Shown here: piece by piece, positions 35,240 through 44,377 of the stretch
How positions within the stretch are numbered: the first letter of the stretch is position 1
How the letters are laid out: every line of letters starts with the position of its first letter
NCBI GenBank assembly: GCA_020846435.1
Contig: JADLDY010000004.1
Location: 44,551-108,550 of the forward strand
Length of the DNA stretch: 64,000 nt
Direction: 5' to 3'
DNA from: Deltaproteobacteria bacterium
GTDB taxonomy: Bacteria > Desulfobacterota > GWC2-55-46
The notes under the pieces: generated by a model
The model's input: only the letters and a program-made list of their open reading frames with translations
Databases searched by the model: none
What the model was told of the DNA's origin: nothing
Translations under genes and position numbers: made by a program

Positions 35240-37044
35240 GGCGTTTGCCTTCTCTTTTCAAGCCTTGCGAGGTTTTCGCAGCCTGCCTCATGCCCCTTTG
35301 AGCAGGCGGTCCTTATATCCTCTATAGCCCTGTCCATCTCGCCAAGCCTTGAGAGAGCTACCCCCCTGTTGTTATAGGCGTCGACAAGGCCTGGCTCGAC
35401 AATAAGCGCCTTTGTATAATCGTCGACAGCCTTACTGAGGTCGCCTGAGGCTTCATAGGCTACTGCCCTGTTGTAATAGCGTTTGCCTTCGTCAGGGCTC
35501 AAGGCTATGGCGCGGCTGAAGTCGAGCAAAGCTTCTTCATTGCGGCCGAGCCGCTGCAAAGCAACCCCCCTGACATGGAAGGCGTCGGTCAGGTTCGGGT
35601 CAAGCCTCAACGCCCCGGTTGCGTCTGTCAGGACCTGCTCGAAGTCGTTTTTGTCAAGGTGCAGGACGGCCAGCGCGTAATACAGGCGCGCCTTGCCAGG
35701 GGACTTTTCTATCGCACCATTAATTAGCCTCTCCTCGTCTGTCCAGACCTCGTTCCTCGAGAGCGTAGAGGCGAAAAGCGGCGGGCAGACGAGAAGAAGC
35801 ACAAGCGCGGCTGAGGCCCACGATGAAAGCCTCAGGTCAGCCTTTTTGCCGATGAGCTCAAGAGCGTAGAGAACGGCTGAGGCAGTGGCGATGAAAAACC
35901 CCACTGCGGGCAGATATGCCCTGTGGTCGAATATCACGTCCTGAATAGGTACGAGAAACGATTCGACCAGGAGAGCGTTGAAGAACCAGAGCACGCCGAA
36001 CGCGAATAACCGGCAATAGACGCCTGAGCGCCTGAGCGCTCTGCTCGACAGATAGACTGAAAAAGCGAAGAGCGACGCGAGGAATAAGAATGACGCGACA
36101 GTTGCAGGCTCGAAAAAAGACTTTGAATGCGGGTAGCCGTAATCGATCGCGAGCCCGGCAGGGAATAGAAAAAGCTTGATATACGTCACGATGACATTGA
36201 ACTGCGTGAACGTGTATATGTCCCTCGGAAGAGAGGCCGCCTCCTGGACCTGCAGCGTCCTCAATACCTCCTTTACAGAGCCAGGGTCTGAAGCATAATA
36301 CTCGGGAAGAATAATTGAAAGCGGGATAACGAGCAGAGTCAGATAATACGGGGCGCGCATCAGTGCGGACCTGGAATCGCCATGCCCCCTGTAAAAGACC
36401 AAGTCGAAGATCAGCACGGCGAACGGGATGGTAAAGCTTATCTCCTTTGTCTTCATCGCCATGATGGTAAAGACAAGTGAGAGCAGCCAGAAGGCCTTCA
36501 GTCCGATGATGCCGCCTTTCTCGCGCCTCCACGCAAGCTCCCTGGCGCGGGCGTAGAAGAGCACGGCAAGGAGATAGAACATGGTGGCCATTGAAGTGAA
36601 GCGCTGCGTCACGTATGTAACAGATTGCGTCATGAGCGGGTGCGACAGGAACAGCACAGAGACAACGGCCGCGACAGCCATGACCTTTTCTCTTGCCTGG
36701 GCGCCCTCGTCAACCCCGCTCATAAGGGGCGTTGAAGCCATTGAAGCGACAAGGAAAAAAACAAGGGCCGAGTTCGCGATGTGTATGAGTATGTTTACGA
36801 GGTGGAAGTCAAACGGCGAAAAGCCGGAGAGAGCGTAGTTGAGGGCGAAACTGAGGAAGCCGAGATACCTTGTGCCGGATATGTCCGTGAAACCGGAGAG
36901 ACTTCTTATCGCCTCGTTCTGTAAGATATAGACCCTGTCGTCATACACGAAGGGCGCCCTGAGCGCGTCATTGTAGAGGAAAAACCCTAAGGGGATGAGG
37001 ATGAGCACCAGGAGCTGGTATCTGAAGTTTCCCTTGTTTTTCAT
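35236..37044 (-). CDS. TMTC-like GT-C membrane glycosyltransferase candidate with C-terminal TPRs (copy 3)
   Basis: The protein (602 residues from ATG 37044, preceded by AGGA; a GTG at 37062 is an alternative) has about eleven hydrophobic segments. The double-Asp loop FVYDDRVYIL follows helix 1, and about four TPRs occupy the last 160 residues (AFHVRGVALQRLGRNEEAL, YYNRAVAYEASGDLSKAV, AYNNRGVALSRLGEMDRAI). It is coupled to the GT39-like gene and lies just downstream of pilA past a terminator. Pilin or envelope protein O-glycosylation is a reasonable hypothesis from position and family. Confidence 0.65.
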   Translation of the reverse strand: MKNKGNFRYQLLVLILIPLGFFLYNDALRAPFVYDDRVYILQNEAIRSLSGFTDISGTRYLGFLSFALNYALSGFSPFDFHLVNILIHIANSALVFFLVASMASTPLMSGVDEGAQAREKVMAVAAVVSVLFLSHPLMTQSVTYVTQRFTSMATMFYLLAVLFYARARELAWRREKGGIIGLKAFWLLSLVFTIMAMKTKEISFTIPFAVLIFDLVFYRGHGDSRSALMRAPYYLTLLVIPLSIILPEYYASDPGSVKEVLRTLQVQEAASLPRDIYTFTQFNVIVTYIKLFLFPAGLAIDYGYPHSKSFFEPATVASFLFLASLFAFSVYLSSRALRRSGVYCRLFAFGVLWFFNALLVESFLVPIQDVIFDHRAYLPAVGFFIATASAVLYALELIGKKADLRLSSWASAALVLLLVCPPLFASTLSRNEVWTDEERLINGAIEKSPGKARLYYALAVLHLDKNDFEQVLTDATGALRLDPNLTDAFHVRGVALQRLGRNEEALLDFSRAIALSPDEGKRYYNRAVAYEASGDLSKAVDDYTKALIVEPGLVDAYNNRGVALSRLGEMDRAIEDIRTACSKGHEAGCENLARLEKRRQTP

Positions 37045-37106
37045 CGGGAAGGCATCCTGCACCTGTTTGAGCGGAGAATTTTAATTCCTGGCAGCCACAT
37101 AAGAAT

Positions 37107-37142
37107 AAAAAAAACAGAGGGGAAGGTCTCCCTTCCCCTCTG
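37107..37142 (-). terminator. rho-independent terminator after pilA
   Basis: On the minus strand CAGAGGGGAAGG-N4-CCTTCCCCTCTG (37115-37142) is followed by eight T, 20 bp after the pilA stop. Confidence 0.92.
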
Positions 37143-37161
37143 CTGTCAGGCCTGAAGAGTG

Positions 37162-37569
37162 TTACTGGGGCGAGTTGACGAAGTCGAACTTTCCGTTGAA
37201 CTCGACCTTGGAGATGTTGTGCTTCTGAGCCTGATTGAGCGAGAGGCTAGAGAGCTCGATGTTGCCGCTGCCGATGTCCATGTCGGCGTTCACGAAGGTT
37301 ACGCCCTGCGACCTCTGGTAGCCGCCGGCAATGAGCTGGTCGATGGTGGTGATCTGCGCGACCGCGTTGTCGGTCAGGTAGGCCTGGGCCGCGGTGTAGG
37401 CGTTCTTGGTGTCGGAGTCGATCTCAGACTTGTAGGACCTCATCCTGTACTTGCTGAACTGCGGGATGGCTATGGCCGCGAGGATGGCTATGATGGCCAC
37501 GACGATGAGCAACTCAACCAGGGTAAAGCCTTCTTCCCTCTTGATCTTCTTTACCATGTTCTGCAGCAT
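37162..37569 (-). CDS. pilA: type IV major pilin PilA
   Basis: The 135-residue prepilin has a 14-residue leader ending in KREEG, cleaved before Phe by PilD. The N-methylated hydrophobic helix FTLVELLIVVAIIAILAAIAIPQF with the conserved Glu5 follows. The mature part is about 121 residues, longer than the short Geobacter pilin, and lacks a C-terminal Cys pair. The ATG has a strong AAGGAGG seven bases upstream. A sigma-54 promoter and paired upstream dyads indicate control by PilR. It is monocistronic, with its own terminator. Confidence 0.95.
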   Translation of the reverse strand: MLQNMVKKIKREEGFTLVELLIVVAIIAILAAIAIPQFSKYRMRSYKSEIDSDTKNAYTAAQAYLTDNAVAQITTIDQLIAGGYQRSQGVTFVNADMDIGSGNIELSSLSLNQAQKHNISKVEFNGKFDFVNSPQ

Positions 37570-37666
37570 TTTGTTTCCTCCTTTTTTTTATCCTAAGTTA
37601 GTGAAAATCTTTTTCTACTCTTCGGACTTGCTTCTTAAAACTTTAATCAATCTTGATTGCTTATAT

Positions 37667-37682
37667 TGCAACGGCCGTGCCA
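37667..37682 (-). promoter_or_regulatory. sigma-54 (-24/-12) promoter of pilA
   Basis: Reading leftwards, TGGCAC (37677-37682), five bases, then TTGCA (37667-37671) is a perfect match to the sigma-54 consensus, about 100 bp upstream of the pilA start. Position and neighbours (pilS, pilR) fit PilR-dependent activation. Confidence 0.88.
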
Positions 37683-37745
37683 ACTAAAAATATCTATGTT
37701 TTTCAGTGAGTTAGCTTTTAAGGAGTCTGCTTGAGGAGGAGAAAA

Positions 37746-37782
37746 TGACACTTCTTGTCAGTTGAGGTGACAAATTTTGTCA
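37746..37782. promoter_or_regulatory. two TGACA-N5-TGTCA dyads upstream of pilA (candidate enhancer sites)
   Basis: Two 15-bp dyads at 37746-37760 and 37768-37782 are centred 22 bp apart, two helical turns. They lie about 65-100 bp upstream of the -24 element, the usual distance for enhancer-binding proteins such as PilR. The same dyad recurs at pilB and upstream of the receiver-kinase gene at 54167. Confidence 0.6.
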
Positions 37783-37790
37783 GTGGATGG

Positions 37791-40088
37791 TCACTTAGCG
37801 GCACTTTGGGAGGGTGTCTTGAGGACTTCCATCGATAATATCCTTGAGGCGGCCTCTTTTCTGCCGCGGCGCTCGAACCCGGCCGCGAGCTCCCTGAGGA
37901 CATTCGCGTAATCAGGGCCCACTGACAGGGCGGATACATACCAGGAGAGCCCCTCGTCATATTCGGCAAGCTCAAAAAACGAGTTCCCGATCTTGTAATA
38001 CAATCCGGCCAGCTCCTTTTTATCGTCGGCAAGGAAGGCGGCCCTCTTGAGATAGACGGCTGCCTTCTCGAACTCGCCGGTCTGGAAGCAGGAGTCGCCG
38101 AGAGTGGCGTAAGCGAGCTCTTCAGCCTTGTCGTCTGCCAGCTCAAGGTACTTTGTCAGGACTGATACAGCCTCCTCGTGGGCTCCGTTGTCATGGTGCG
38201 CGGCCCCGAGAGCCAGCCACGCCACCTTGAAGCCCTTATCAATGGCAATAGCCTTTTTAAAGGCGGCGATGGCCTCTTCCCTTTTTTTGTCCTTGCCAAG
38301 CGCGATCCCGAGGTCATACCAGGTAAACGCGTCCTCGTTTATCGCGATGGCCTTTTTGAACTCGCCCGCCGCCCTCTCATAGTATTCCCTGCCAAGTTTT
38401 GTGTAGGCCAGCCCGAGGAGCCTTTTCGGCCTTGCCGAGGCGTTGCCAGAGGAGATAAGCCTCTCCAGTTCCTGAACGCCCTTTTTGAGCGTTTCCCTGT
38501 CGTCAGGCAGTTCGAACTTCTTCGCGGAAGAGCACGGGTTGAGCGCGCTCAAGGCCGCTGAAGTTTTGGAAGGGAACCTGTCCTTTTTCAGATAGAGTAT
38601 GGCGACGTCATCGAAGCTCACCGGAGCCCAGTCCTTATCCTCGCGCAGTTTGGAACACAGATCGCTCTCAAGCTTCACGAGCACCATGTCTATCTTATGC
38701 TCCTCTTCGAGCCGCTTCCATTTGCCGTGGTCCTCGGCGAGCCTGCTGGTCCAGAAGAAATACGAGGAGTACACGGTCGGCGTCCTGCCGTCGATGAAGA
38801 CCTTTACCTCAGGGAGCTCGTATATAAGATAGCCACCAAAGACATACTCGTTATAGAGGTTGCCCCGGAGCCCCTCTTTTTTCATGTAGGCCACCGTCCC
38901 CTCAGGGAACTTGCCTTCCTTGAGGCCGAGCCCCATGTTCGGGACAAAGGCGCCGGAAGGGCTCAGGTGCTTGCTGGCGAGAATGGCCGTCAGAAAAACA
39001 GCGAACACGATTACGGCCGCCTTCGGCCATGAGCGCTCCTCAAGCCTCTCAAGGACACCCTTGAGCCCCATCGCCAGCACAGGCGCGGCGAAGACAGAAA
39101 AAAGCGGCACCCAGCGGACATGGGAGACAGCCATGTAAAGAGAGCCCGCGAAGAGCATGTACGCCCACGACTTCGTATTCCTGGCGTTCAGTACGAGGCA
39201 GGCGAGCGCGGCGAAAAAGAGCGCGACAAAACCGAAATGCTCAATGGGCCAGGGATAGAAATAAAAGAAGAGCTCCCTGAATTCAGGGCGCATCCATTCG
39301 GCGATGTGCCTTATGGCGTCTTTATTGTCGACCCCGTGATGGATGAAAGGGAATATGACGAGTTTCGGGCCGTACGGGTTTATAAGAGCGGCAACCGGCG
39401 CGAGCAGGGCCACGAGCCCCGGAATGATCACTTTTCTGTCGAGGTCGAAGTTCTTGAATCCTCTCAGCCTCACCTCATCGATGAGCCTGCCAGCGGCATA
39501 CGTGCCGATTATGAAGAGCCCCAGTATCGCGCTCGAGTGGATGTTGACCCACAGGGCTTCAACAGGGAGTATGAGGAACAGGTAGAGAGGCTTTTCGCGC
39601 TTTTCATACAGGGCAAGGAGCATGATGAAAAGCGAGACAAAGAAGAACTCGAAGAGGTGGGGCCTTATGAAGAGCCTGCCGTGGGAGGCGCCGTAGACGA
39701 CTACAAGCAGTGAGATTCGCAGCCAGAACCTGCCATGGAGCAGCACGCCGAGAGTGACGTAGAGGAAAACGAAAGTGAGCAAGACGAGGAGAGCCTGAAG
39801 AACTGAGAGCCCGGCCCACCCGCCAAGAAAAGTGTACGCAAGATAAGCGAGCACCTGAAAGCCCCACGTGAAGTCGACCCAGGGCTTGCCGCCGAATGTG
39901 TAGGAGAACGGGTCGACATGCGGCACATTTAGGTGGGTTACTATCCACTCGCCGCTTTTCAAAGCCCAGAATATGTCAGAGTCCCACTGCTGCTTCTGAT
40001 AAGCGGCGACGAGTATGAACAGGGCCAGGAAGGCCAGCATCAAAGGGGGGGCGACGCGGCCCAGGAAGTTAAATGTCCGGGATGCCAT
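37791..40088 (-). CDS. GT-C-like membrane protein with C-terminal TPRs between pilR and pilA
   Basis: The 765-residue protein has about twelve hydrophobic segments (about 10-390). The first loop, DSDIFWALKSGEW, has acidic residues where GT-C catalytic Asp usually lies. A soluble domain (about 400-520) and five or six TPRs (about 540-750) follow. It differs from the three TMTC-like proteins in the membrane part. It overlaps the end of pilR by 20 bp and is followed by pilA, the place occupied by pilin O-glycosyltransferases in some other bacteria. Enzyme activity is inferred. Confidence 0.6.
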   Translation of the reverse strand: MASRTFNFLGRVAPPLMLAFLALFILVAAYQKQQWDSDIFWALKSGEWIVTHLNVPHVDPFSYTFGGKPWVDFTWGFQVLAYLAYTFLGGWAGLSVLQALLVLLTFVFLYVTLGVLLHGRFWLRISLLVVVYGASHGRLFIRPHLFEFFFVSLFIMLLALYEKREKPLYLFLILPVEALWVNIHSSAILGLFIIGTYAAGRLIDEVRLRGFKNFDLDRKVIIPGLVALLAPVAALINPYGPKLVIFPFIHHGVDNKDAIRHIAEWMRPEFRELFFYFYPWPIEHFGFVALFFAALACLVLNARNTKSWAYMLFAGSLYMAVSHVRWVPLFSVFAAPVLAMGLKGVLERLEERSWPKAAVIVFAVFLTAILASKHLSPSGAFVPNMGLGLKEGKFPEGTVAYMKKEGLRGNLYNEYVFGGYLIYELPEVKVFIDGRTPTVYSSYFFWTSRLAEDHGKWKRLEEEHKIDMVLVKLESDLCSKLREDKDWAPVSFDDVAILYLKKDRFPSKTSAALSALNPCSSAKKFELPDDRETLKKGVQELERLISSGNASARPKRLLGLAYTKLGREYYERAAGEFKKAIAINEDAFTWYDLGIALGKDKKREEAIAAFKKAIAIDKGFKVAWLALGAAHHDNGAHEEAVSVLTKYLELADDKAEELAYATLGDSCFQTGEFEKAAVYLKRAAFLADDKKELAGLYYKIGNSFFELAEYDEGLSWYVSALSVGPDYANVLRELAAGFERRGRKEAASRILSMEVLKTPSQSAAK

Positions 40089-41469
40089 ACTTGCTGAGCT
40101 TGTACCTCATGGACCTGAAGGACAGCCCCAGGAGCTCTGCCGCCTTCTTTTTCACGCCGCCAGATTTTTTCAGCGCGTCCATGATGATGACCCTTTCCAT
40201 GTCTTCTATCGTCTTTTCAAGGTCCATGCCGCCGTCCGGCACGCCGGAAGCCGCGGTGCCTCCTGCGGCCTGCGCCCGGCCGCCAGTTGTCTCTGACGAG
40301 AGCAGGTGCTCTGGCAGGCACTCTGTGCCTGCTTCAAGGCCATTGCAGAGCGTCACGGCCCTTTCAACTACGTTTTCGAGCTCCCTTACGTTGCCCGAGT
40401 AATCGTGGTCGATTATAAGACGCATCGCCTCTTCTGAAAAGCCTTTTATCTCCTTGCCGAGCGAGAGGTTATATTTGTTCAGGAAATGGCGCGCCAGGAG
40501 CGGTATGTCCTCCTTGCGGTCACGCAGAGCTGGCGTATTTATCCTGATGACGTTGAGCCTGTAAAAGAGGTCTTCCCTGAACCGGCCTGCCTTCACCTCC
40601 GCTTCGACCTCCCTGTTGGAGGCCGCGACAAGCCTTATGTCAACAGAGATGTCAGAGGTGCCGCCGACCCGCCTGAAGCTCCTCTCCTGAATGAAACGCA
40701 GGAGCTTGACTTGAAGGTGCAAAGGCAGTTCGGTTATCTCATCGAGAAAGAGCGTGCCGCCGTCCGCCTGCTCCGCGAGCCCTTCCTTGGTTACGACCGC
40801 GCCTGTAAAAGCGCCCTTCATGTGGCCGAAGAGCTCGCTCTCAAGCAGATTTTCAGGTATGGCCCCGCAGTTCACCGCGACAAACGGCTTGTCTTTCCTG
40901 TCGCTTTCCGTGTGGATGGCCCGGGCGACAAGCTCCTTGCCGGTGCCGCTCTCGCCGGTTATGAAGACGTTTGTCTTTGTCTTGGCGATGCTCATTATGA
41001 GTGAATATATCTCGGCCATCCTCGGGCCTGCGCCAACGAGGTTTGAAAAACCGAAGCGGGTCTTAAGCTCCTTTTTCAAGAGCCGGTTCTCCCGCTGGAG
41101 CCTCTTCAAGTCGAGCGCCTTCCTTATGGTGAGCTTGACCTCGTCTATGTTGAAGGGCTTTATGAAATAATCGTGCGCCCCGGCCTTCATCGCCTCGATC
41201 GCCGTCTCGACAGAGGCGTAGGCAGTTATCATTATGACGAGCGCCTCGGGGTTGATCTCCCTTATGGCCTTGAGAAAATCGAGGCCGCCCATGACAGGCA
41301 TCCTTACGTCCGATATGACGAGGTCGAATTCCTCCTCTTTCATCCTCTCAAGGGCGACAGAGGCCGAAGGAAGGCCGATGGGCTCATAGCCTTCCTTCCT
41401 CAGCATTATCTCGAGGAGCTCGCGCATGTCGCGCTCGTCGTCTACTATGAGTATCCTGTCCTTTGCCAT
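40069..41469 (-). CDS. pilR: PilR, sigma-54-dependent response regulator of type IV pili
   Basis: The 466-residue NtrC-family activator has a receiver with phosphoacceptor Asp at about 54, an AAA+ domain with GESGTGKE and GAFTGA, and a C-terminal Fis-type HTH (VKKKAAELLGLSFRSMRYK). It starts 3 bases after the pilS stop. The nearby sigma-54 promoter of pilA and the paired upstream dyads make pilA its evident target. Confidence 0.93.
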   Translation of the reverse strand: MAKDRILIVDDERDMRELLEIMLRKEGYEPIGLPSASVALERMKEEEFDLVISDVRMPVMGGLDFLKAIREINPEALVIMITAYASVETAIEAMKAGAHDYFIKPFNIDEVKLTIRKALDLKRLQRENRLLKKELKTRFGFSNLVGAGPRMAEIYSLIMSIAKTKTNVFITGESGTGKELVARAIHTESDRKDKPFVAVNCGAIPENLLESELFGHMKGAFTGAVVTKEGLAEQADGGTLFLDEITELPLHLQVKLLRFIQERSFRRVGGTSDISVDIRLVAASNREVEAEVKAGRFREDLFYRLNVIRINTPALRDRKEDIPLLARHFLNKYNLSLGKEIKGFSEEAMRLIIDHDYSGNVRELENVVERAVTLCNGLEAGTECLPEHLLSSETTGGRAQAAGGTAASGVPDGGMDLEKTIEDMERVIIMDALKKSGGVKKKAAELLGLSFRSMRYKLSKYGIPDI

Positions 41470-41472
41470 TGC

Positions 41473-43143
41473 CTATGCCTTCAGCGCTGCCATTGACGCG
41501 TCTACCGGAAGGAGTATCCTGAAAGAGGTGCCCCTTCCCTCAGCGCTCGCGACTTCCATTCTGCCGTTATGGCTCTCTATTATCCTGTGCACTATCGCGA
41601 GCCCCAGTCCAGTGCCCTCTTCCCTCGTTGAGAAGAACGGGTCGAATATCCTCTTCAAATCCTCCGGCGGGATGCCTTTGCCCGTGTCAGTGACGGTGAT
41701 GGCGACAAACCCCGCGGCCGCGGCCCTCGCGCTCTCGCCTGCAAGACGCTCGGCAGTAACCGTGAGGCCGCCCCCGCCTGGCATCGCGTGCGCCGCGTTC
41801 AGGAAAAGGTTCCAGAAGACCTGGCCGAGCTGTCTGGCGTCCCCGAGCACGCGAAAGCTCGCGTCCACAGAGCAATTGATCCTTATGTCCGAAGCGTCCG
41901 GCGAGTTCCTGAAGACGTCCATTGTCTCGCCTATGAGAGAGCCCAGGTCTATCGTGTCCTTGAACTCGCGCGCAGGGCGCGCGAAAAGAAGATAATCGGT
42001 TATGAGCTGGTTGAGCCTCTCGGTCTCGCGCAGGATTATGTCCATGAGCCGCCTGCTGTCTCCCGCGAGGTTCACCTCCTCGCGAAGCATCTGTATCGAG
42101 CCGCTTATAGAGGCCAGCGGATTTCGGATCTCGTGCGCTATGCCTACTGAAAGCTCGCCAAGCGCTTTCAACTTCTCGTCCCGGCGGAGCTCTTCTTCCA
42201 TTGCCTTGAGGCGCGTCAGGTCCTGAAAGATGACTATGTTCGTCGCCTCTTTGCCCTGCCCCTGGGATATGGAAAAGCCGAGGTATATCTCCTCCCCAGT
42301 GCTCTTCTTGTACCTTTCCTCGACCCTGTGCCCTTCCCTGGCGGCCCTGCTCCCGGCCTGGATCATGCCGGGGAAGATCTCCTCCACGTCCCTGTAATAA
42401 ACGTCCCTGAGGGTGTATCCTGTGACGGCCTCCGCCTCGCGGTTGAAGCTCGTTATCCTGCCCCGCTCGTCGAGCGTCATTATGCCGCTCGTGATGTTGC
42501 CGACTATCTGCCTGTTGAGCGCTTCCAGCTTCCCGTAGTCTATCTCCTTTTCCTCAAGCTCCCTTTCTACCTTCGCGGTCCTCTCGGCAAGATAGCCGAT
42601 GAGGTACGCGACAGTGAAAAAGGCGAGGATGTTCGTGGAGACGGTCATGAACACGTCTTCCCACGCGGGAGACCCCGGGCTGTCTATGATCTTGTACTTC
42701 AATGGGAGCATGCCGTAGAAGTCCACGTCGATGAGGACTCCGTAGGCGATGCTCGAGACCGACGCCGCGAAAAAGCCGCCGGATTTCCCGAGGAGTATGG
42801 CCGCGCCCACGACCGAGAGCGGGTAAAGGGCATGGAGGTAGCTGTCAGTGCCGCCTGTGACATAGACGATTACAGTCGCGAGCGCTATGTCGACCGTTAT
42901 CTGGCAATAGGCGAAGAGCCTTGAATTGCGCACCCTGTTGATCATCAGGGCGTAGAAAATGGTCAGGAGCCCTACGGCCGCGACCAGGACGTAGATCGGG
43001 TAGAAGTTGAGGCTGGCGAAAGAGTACTCTTTTATCTGGAACCAGGCGATGATGCCGAGGAACGCGAGCGCCAGCACCACCCGGATGACCATCATGGCCA
43101 GAAGCCGTGACTTCAGAGTCCCCCGGGCGTATGCCTTCCGCAT
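41473..43143 (-). CDS. pilS: PilS, membrane sensor histidine kinase
   Basis: The 556-residue kinase has about six N-terminal helices (about 15-200), as in PilS proteins that sense pilin in the membrane. A PAS domain (about 215-325) with the typical NREAEAVTGYTLRDV follows, then HisKA with the phosphorylated His in GIAHEIRNPL, and a HATPase domain (NLFLNAAHAMPGGG, DTGKGIPPEDL). It is directly upstream of pilR and downstream of pilC. Confidence 0.93.
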   Translation of the reverse strand: MRKAYARGTLKSRLLAMMVIRVVLALAFLGIIAWFQIKEYSFASLNFYPIYVLVAAVGLLTIFYALMINRVRNSRLFAYCQITVDIALATVIVYVTGGTDSYLHALYPLSVVGAAILLGKSGGFFAASVSSIAYGVLIDVDFYGMLPLKYKIIDSPGSPAWEDVFMTVSTNILAFFTVAYLIGYLAERTAKVERELEEKEIDYGKLEALNRQIVGNITSGIMTLDERGRITSFNREAEAVTGYTLRDVYYRDVEEIFPGMIQAGSRAAREGHRVEERYKKSTGEEIYLGFSISQGQGKEATNIVIFQDLTRLKAMEEELRRDEKLKALGELSVGIAHEIRNPLASISGSIQMLREEVNLAGDSRRLMDIILRETERLNQLITDYLLFARPAREFKDTIDLGSLIGETMDVFRNSPDASDIRINCSVDASFRVLGDARQLGQVFWNLFLNAAHAMPGGGGLTVTAERLAGESARAAAAGFVAITVTDTGKGIPPEDLKRIFDPFFSTREEGTGLGLAIVHRIIESHNGRMEVASAEGRGTSFRILLPVDASMAALKA

Positions 43144-43153
43144 CCGGGCCGCC

Positions 43154-44374
43154 TTAGTTTGCGGCGGCGCCGGCTATCTGGAATATCGGCAGGTACAGGG
43201 CTATGACAAGTCCGCCGACGACGACGCCGAGAAACGCCATGAGCATCGGCTCGATGAGAGAGGTCAGTGCTTCGACGGCCTGGTCGACCTCCTCCTCGTA
43301 GAAGTCGGCTATCTTCGTGAGCATGTTGTCAAGAGCGCCTGTTGACTCGCCTACGGCTATCATCTGCGTGACCATGCCCGGGAAGACCTTGGTCTCGATG
43401 AGAGGCTCGGCGAGCGTCTTGCCCTGACTCAGTGAAGAGCGGGCCTTCATGATGGCCTCTTCGATTATTACGTTGCCTGCGGTCTTGGAGACTATCTCGA
43501 GCGCCTCGAGTATGGGCACGCCGCTCGAGAGCATGGTGCCAAGAGTCCTCGTGAACCTCGCGACGGCGGTCTTTCTTATCAGGTCGCCTATGACAGGGGC
43601 CTTGAGGAAGAGCGCGTCCATTATCCTGCGCCCCTTCGGCACAGTATAGAACCATTTGAGGCCTACAAAGGCGCCGGCTATGAAGCCGATGAGCGTGTAC
43701 CAGTAATGCTGGAGGAACCTGCTCATGTTGACGACGACCTTGGTCGGAGCGGGAAGCGCCTGGCCGAACCCGGCGAACATGTCTTCGAATACAGGCACGA
43801 CCCACAAGAGGAGGCCTGTGACGACGAGGCAGGCGATGATTATGACGGCGACCGGATAGGTCATCGCGCCCTTTATCTTGCCCTTGAGCTTTTCCGCCTT
43901 CTCGAGGAATCCTGAGAGCCTGTTGAGGATGGTGTCGAGTATACCGCCGACTTCGCCGGCGGAGATGAGGTTCACGTACAGCTCGTCGAAGACCTTCGGG
44001 TGCTTTTTGAGCGCGTCGGCGAAGGTAGAGCCTCCCTCGACCGACGCCTTGACGTCGATGAGGACTTTCTTGAACTCCGCCTTCTCCTGCTGGGATGCCA
44101 GGATGTCGAGGCACTGCACGAGCGGCAGGCCCGCGTCGATCATGGTCGCGAACTGGCGGCTGAATATGACGAGGTCCTTTGTCTTGACCTTCTCGCCCAT
44201 GCCCGGGATCTTTATGGAAGGCAGCGCGATCGCCGCCCCCTTCTTCTTGATGGACGACGGGAGTATCTGCTGGCGCCTGAGAGCGGCGGTCGCCTGGCCT
44301 ATGCTTCCGGCCTGGACCTCGCCTCTTCTCAATTCGCCGCTTGCGGTCTTTCCTGAATAGACGAACGTTGGCAT
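43154..44374 (-). CDS. pilC: PilC, type IV pilus inner membrane platform protein
   Basis: The 406-residue protein has two GspF-type domains (about 65-190 and 270-395), three transmembrane helices, and the motifs FSRQFATMIDAGLPLVQCL and FTRTLGTMLSSGVPILEAL. It anchors the PilB and PilT motors and moves pilins in and out of the fibre. It is 3 bases after pilT and 10 bases before pilS, in one operon. Confidence 0.95.
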   Translation of the reverse strand: MPTFVYSGKTASGELRRGEVQAGSIGQATAALRRQQILPSSIKKKGAAIALPSIKIPGMGEKVKTKDLVIFSRQFATMIDAGLPLVQCLDILASQQEKAEFKKVLIDVKASVEGGSTFADALKKHPKVFDELYVNLISAGEVGGILDTILNRLSGFLEKAEKLKGKIKGAMTYPVAVIIIACLVVTGLLLWVVPVFEDMFAGFGQALPAPTKVVVNMSRFLQHYWYTLIGFIAGAFVGLKWFYTVPKGRRIMDALFLKAPVIGDLIRKTAVARFTRTLGTMLSSGVPILEALEIVSKTAGNVIIEEAIMKARSSLSQGKTLAEPLIETKVFPGMVTQMIAVGESTGALDNMLTKIADFYEEEVDQAVEALTSLIEPMLMAFLGVVVGGLVIALYLPIFQIAGAAAN

Positions 44375-44377
44375 GGC

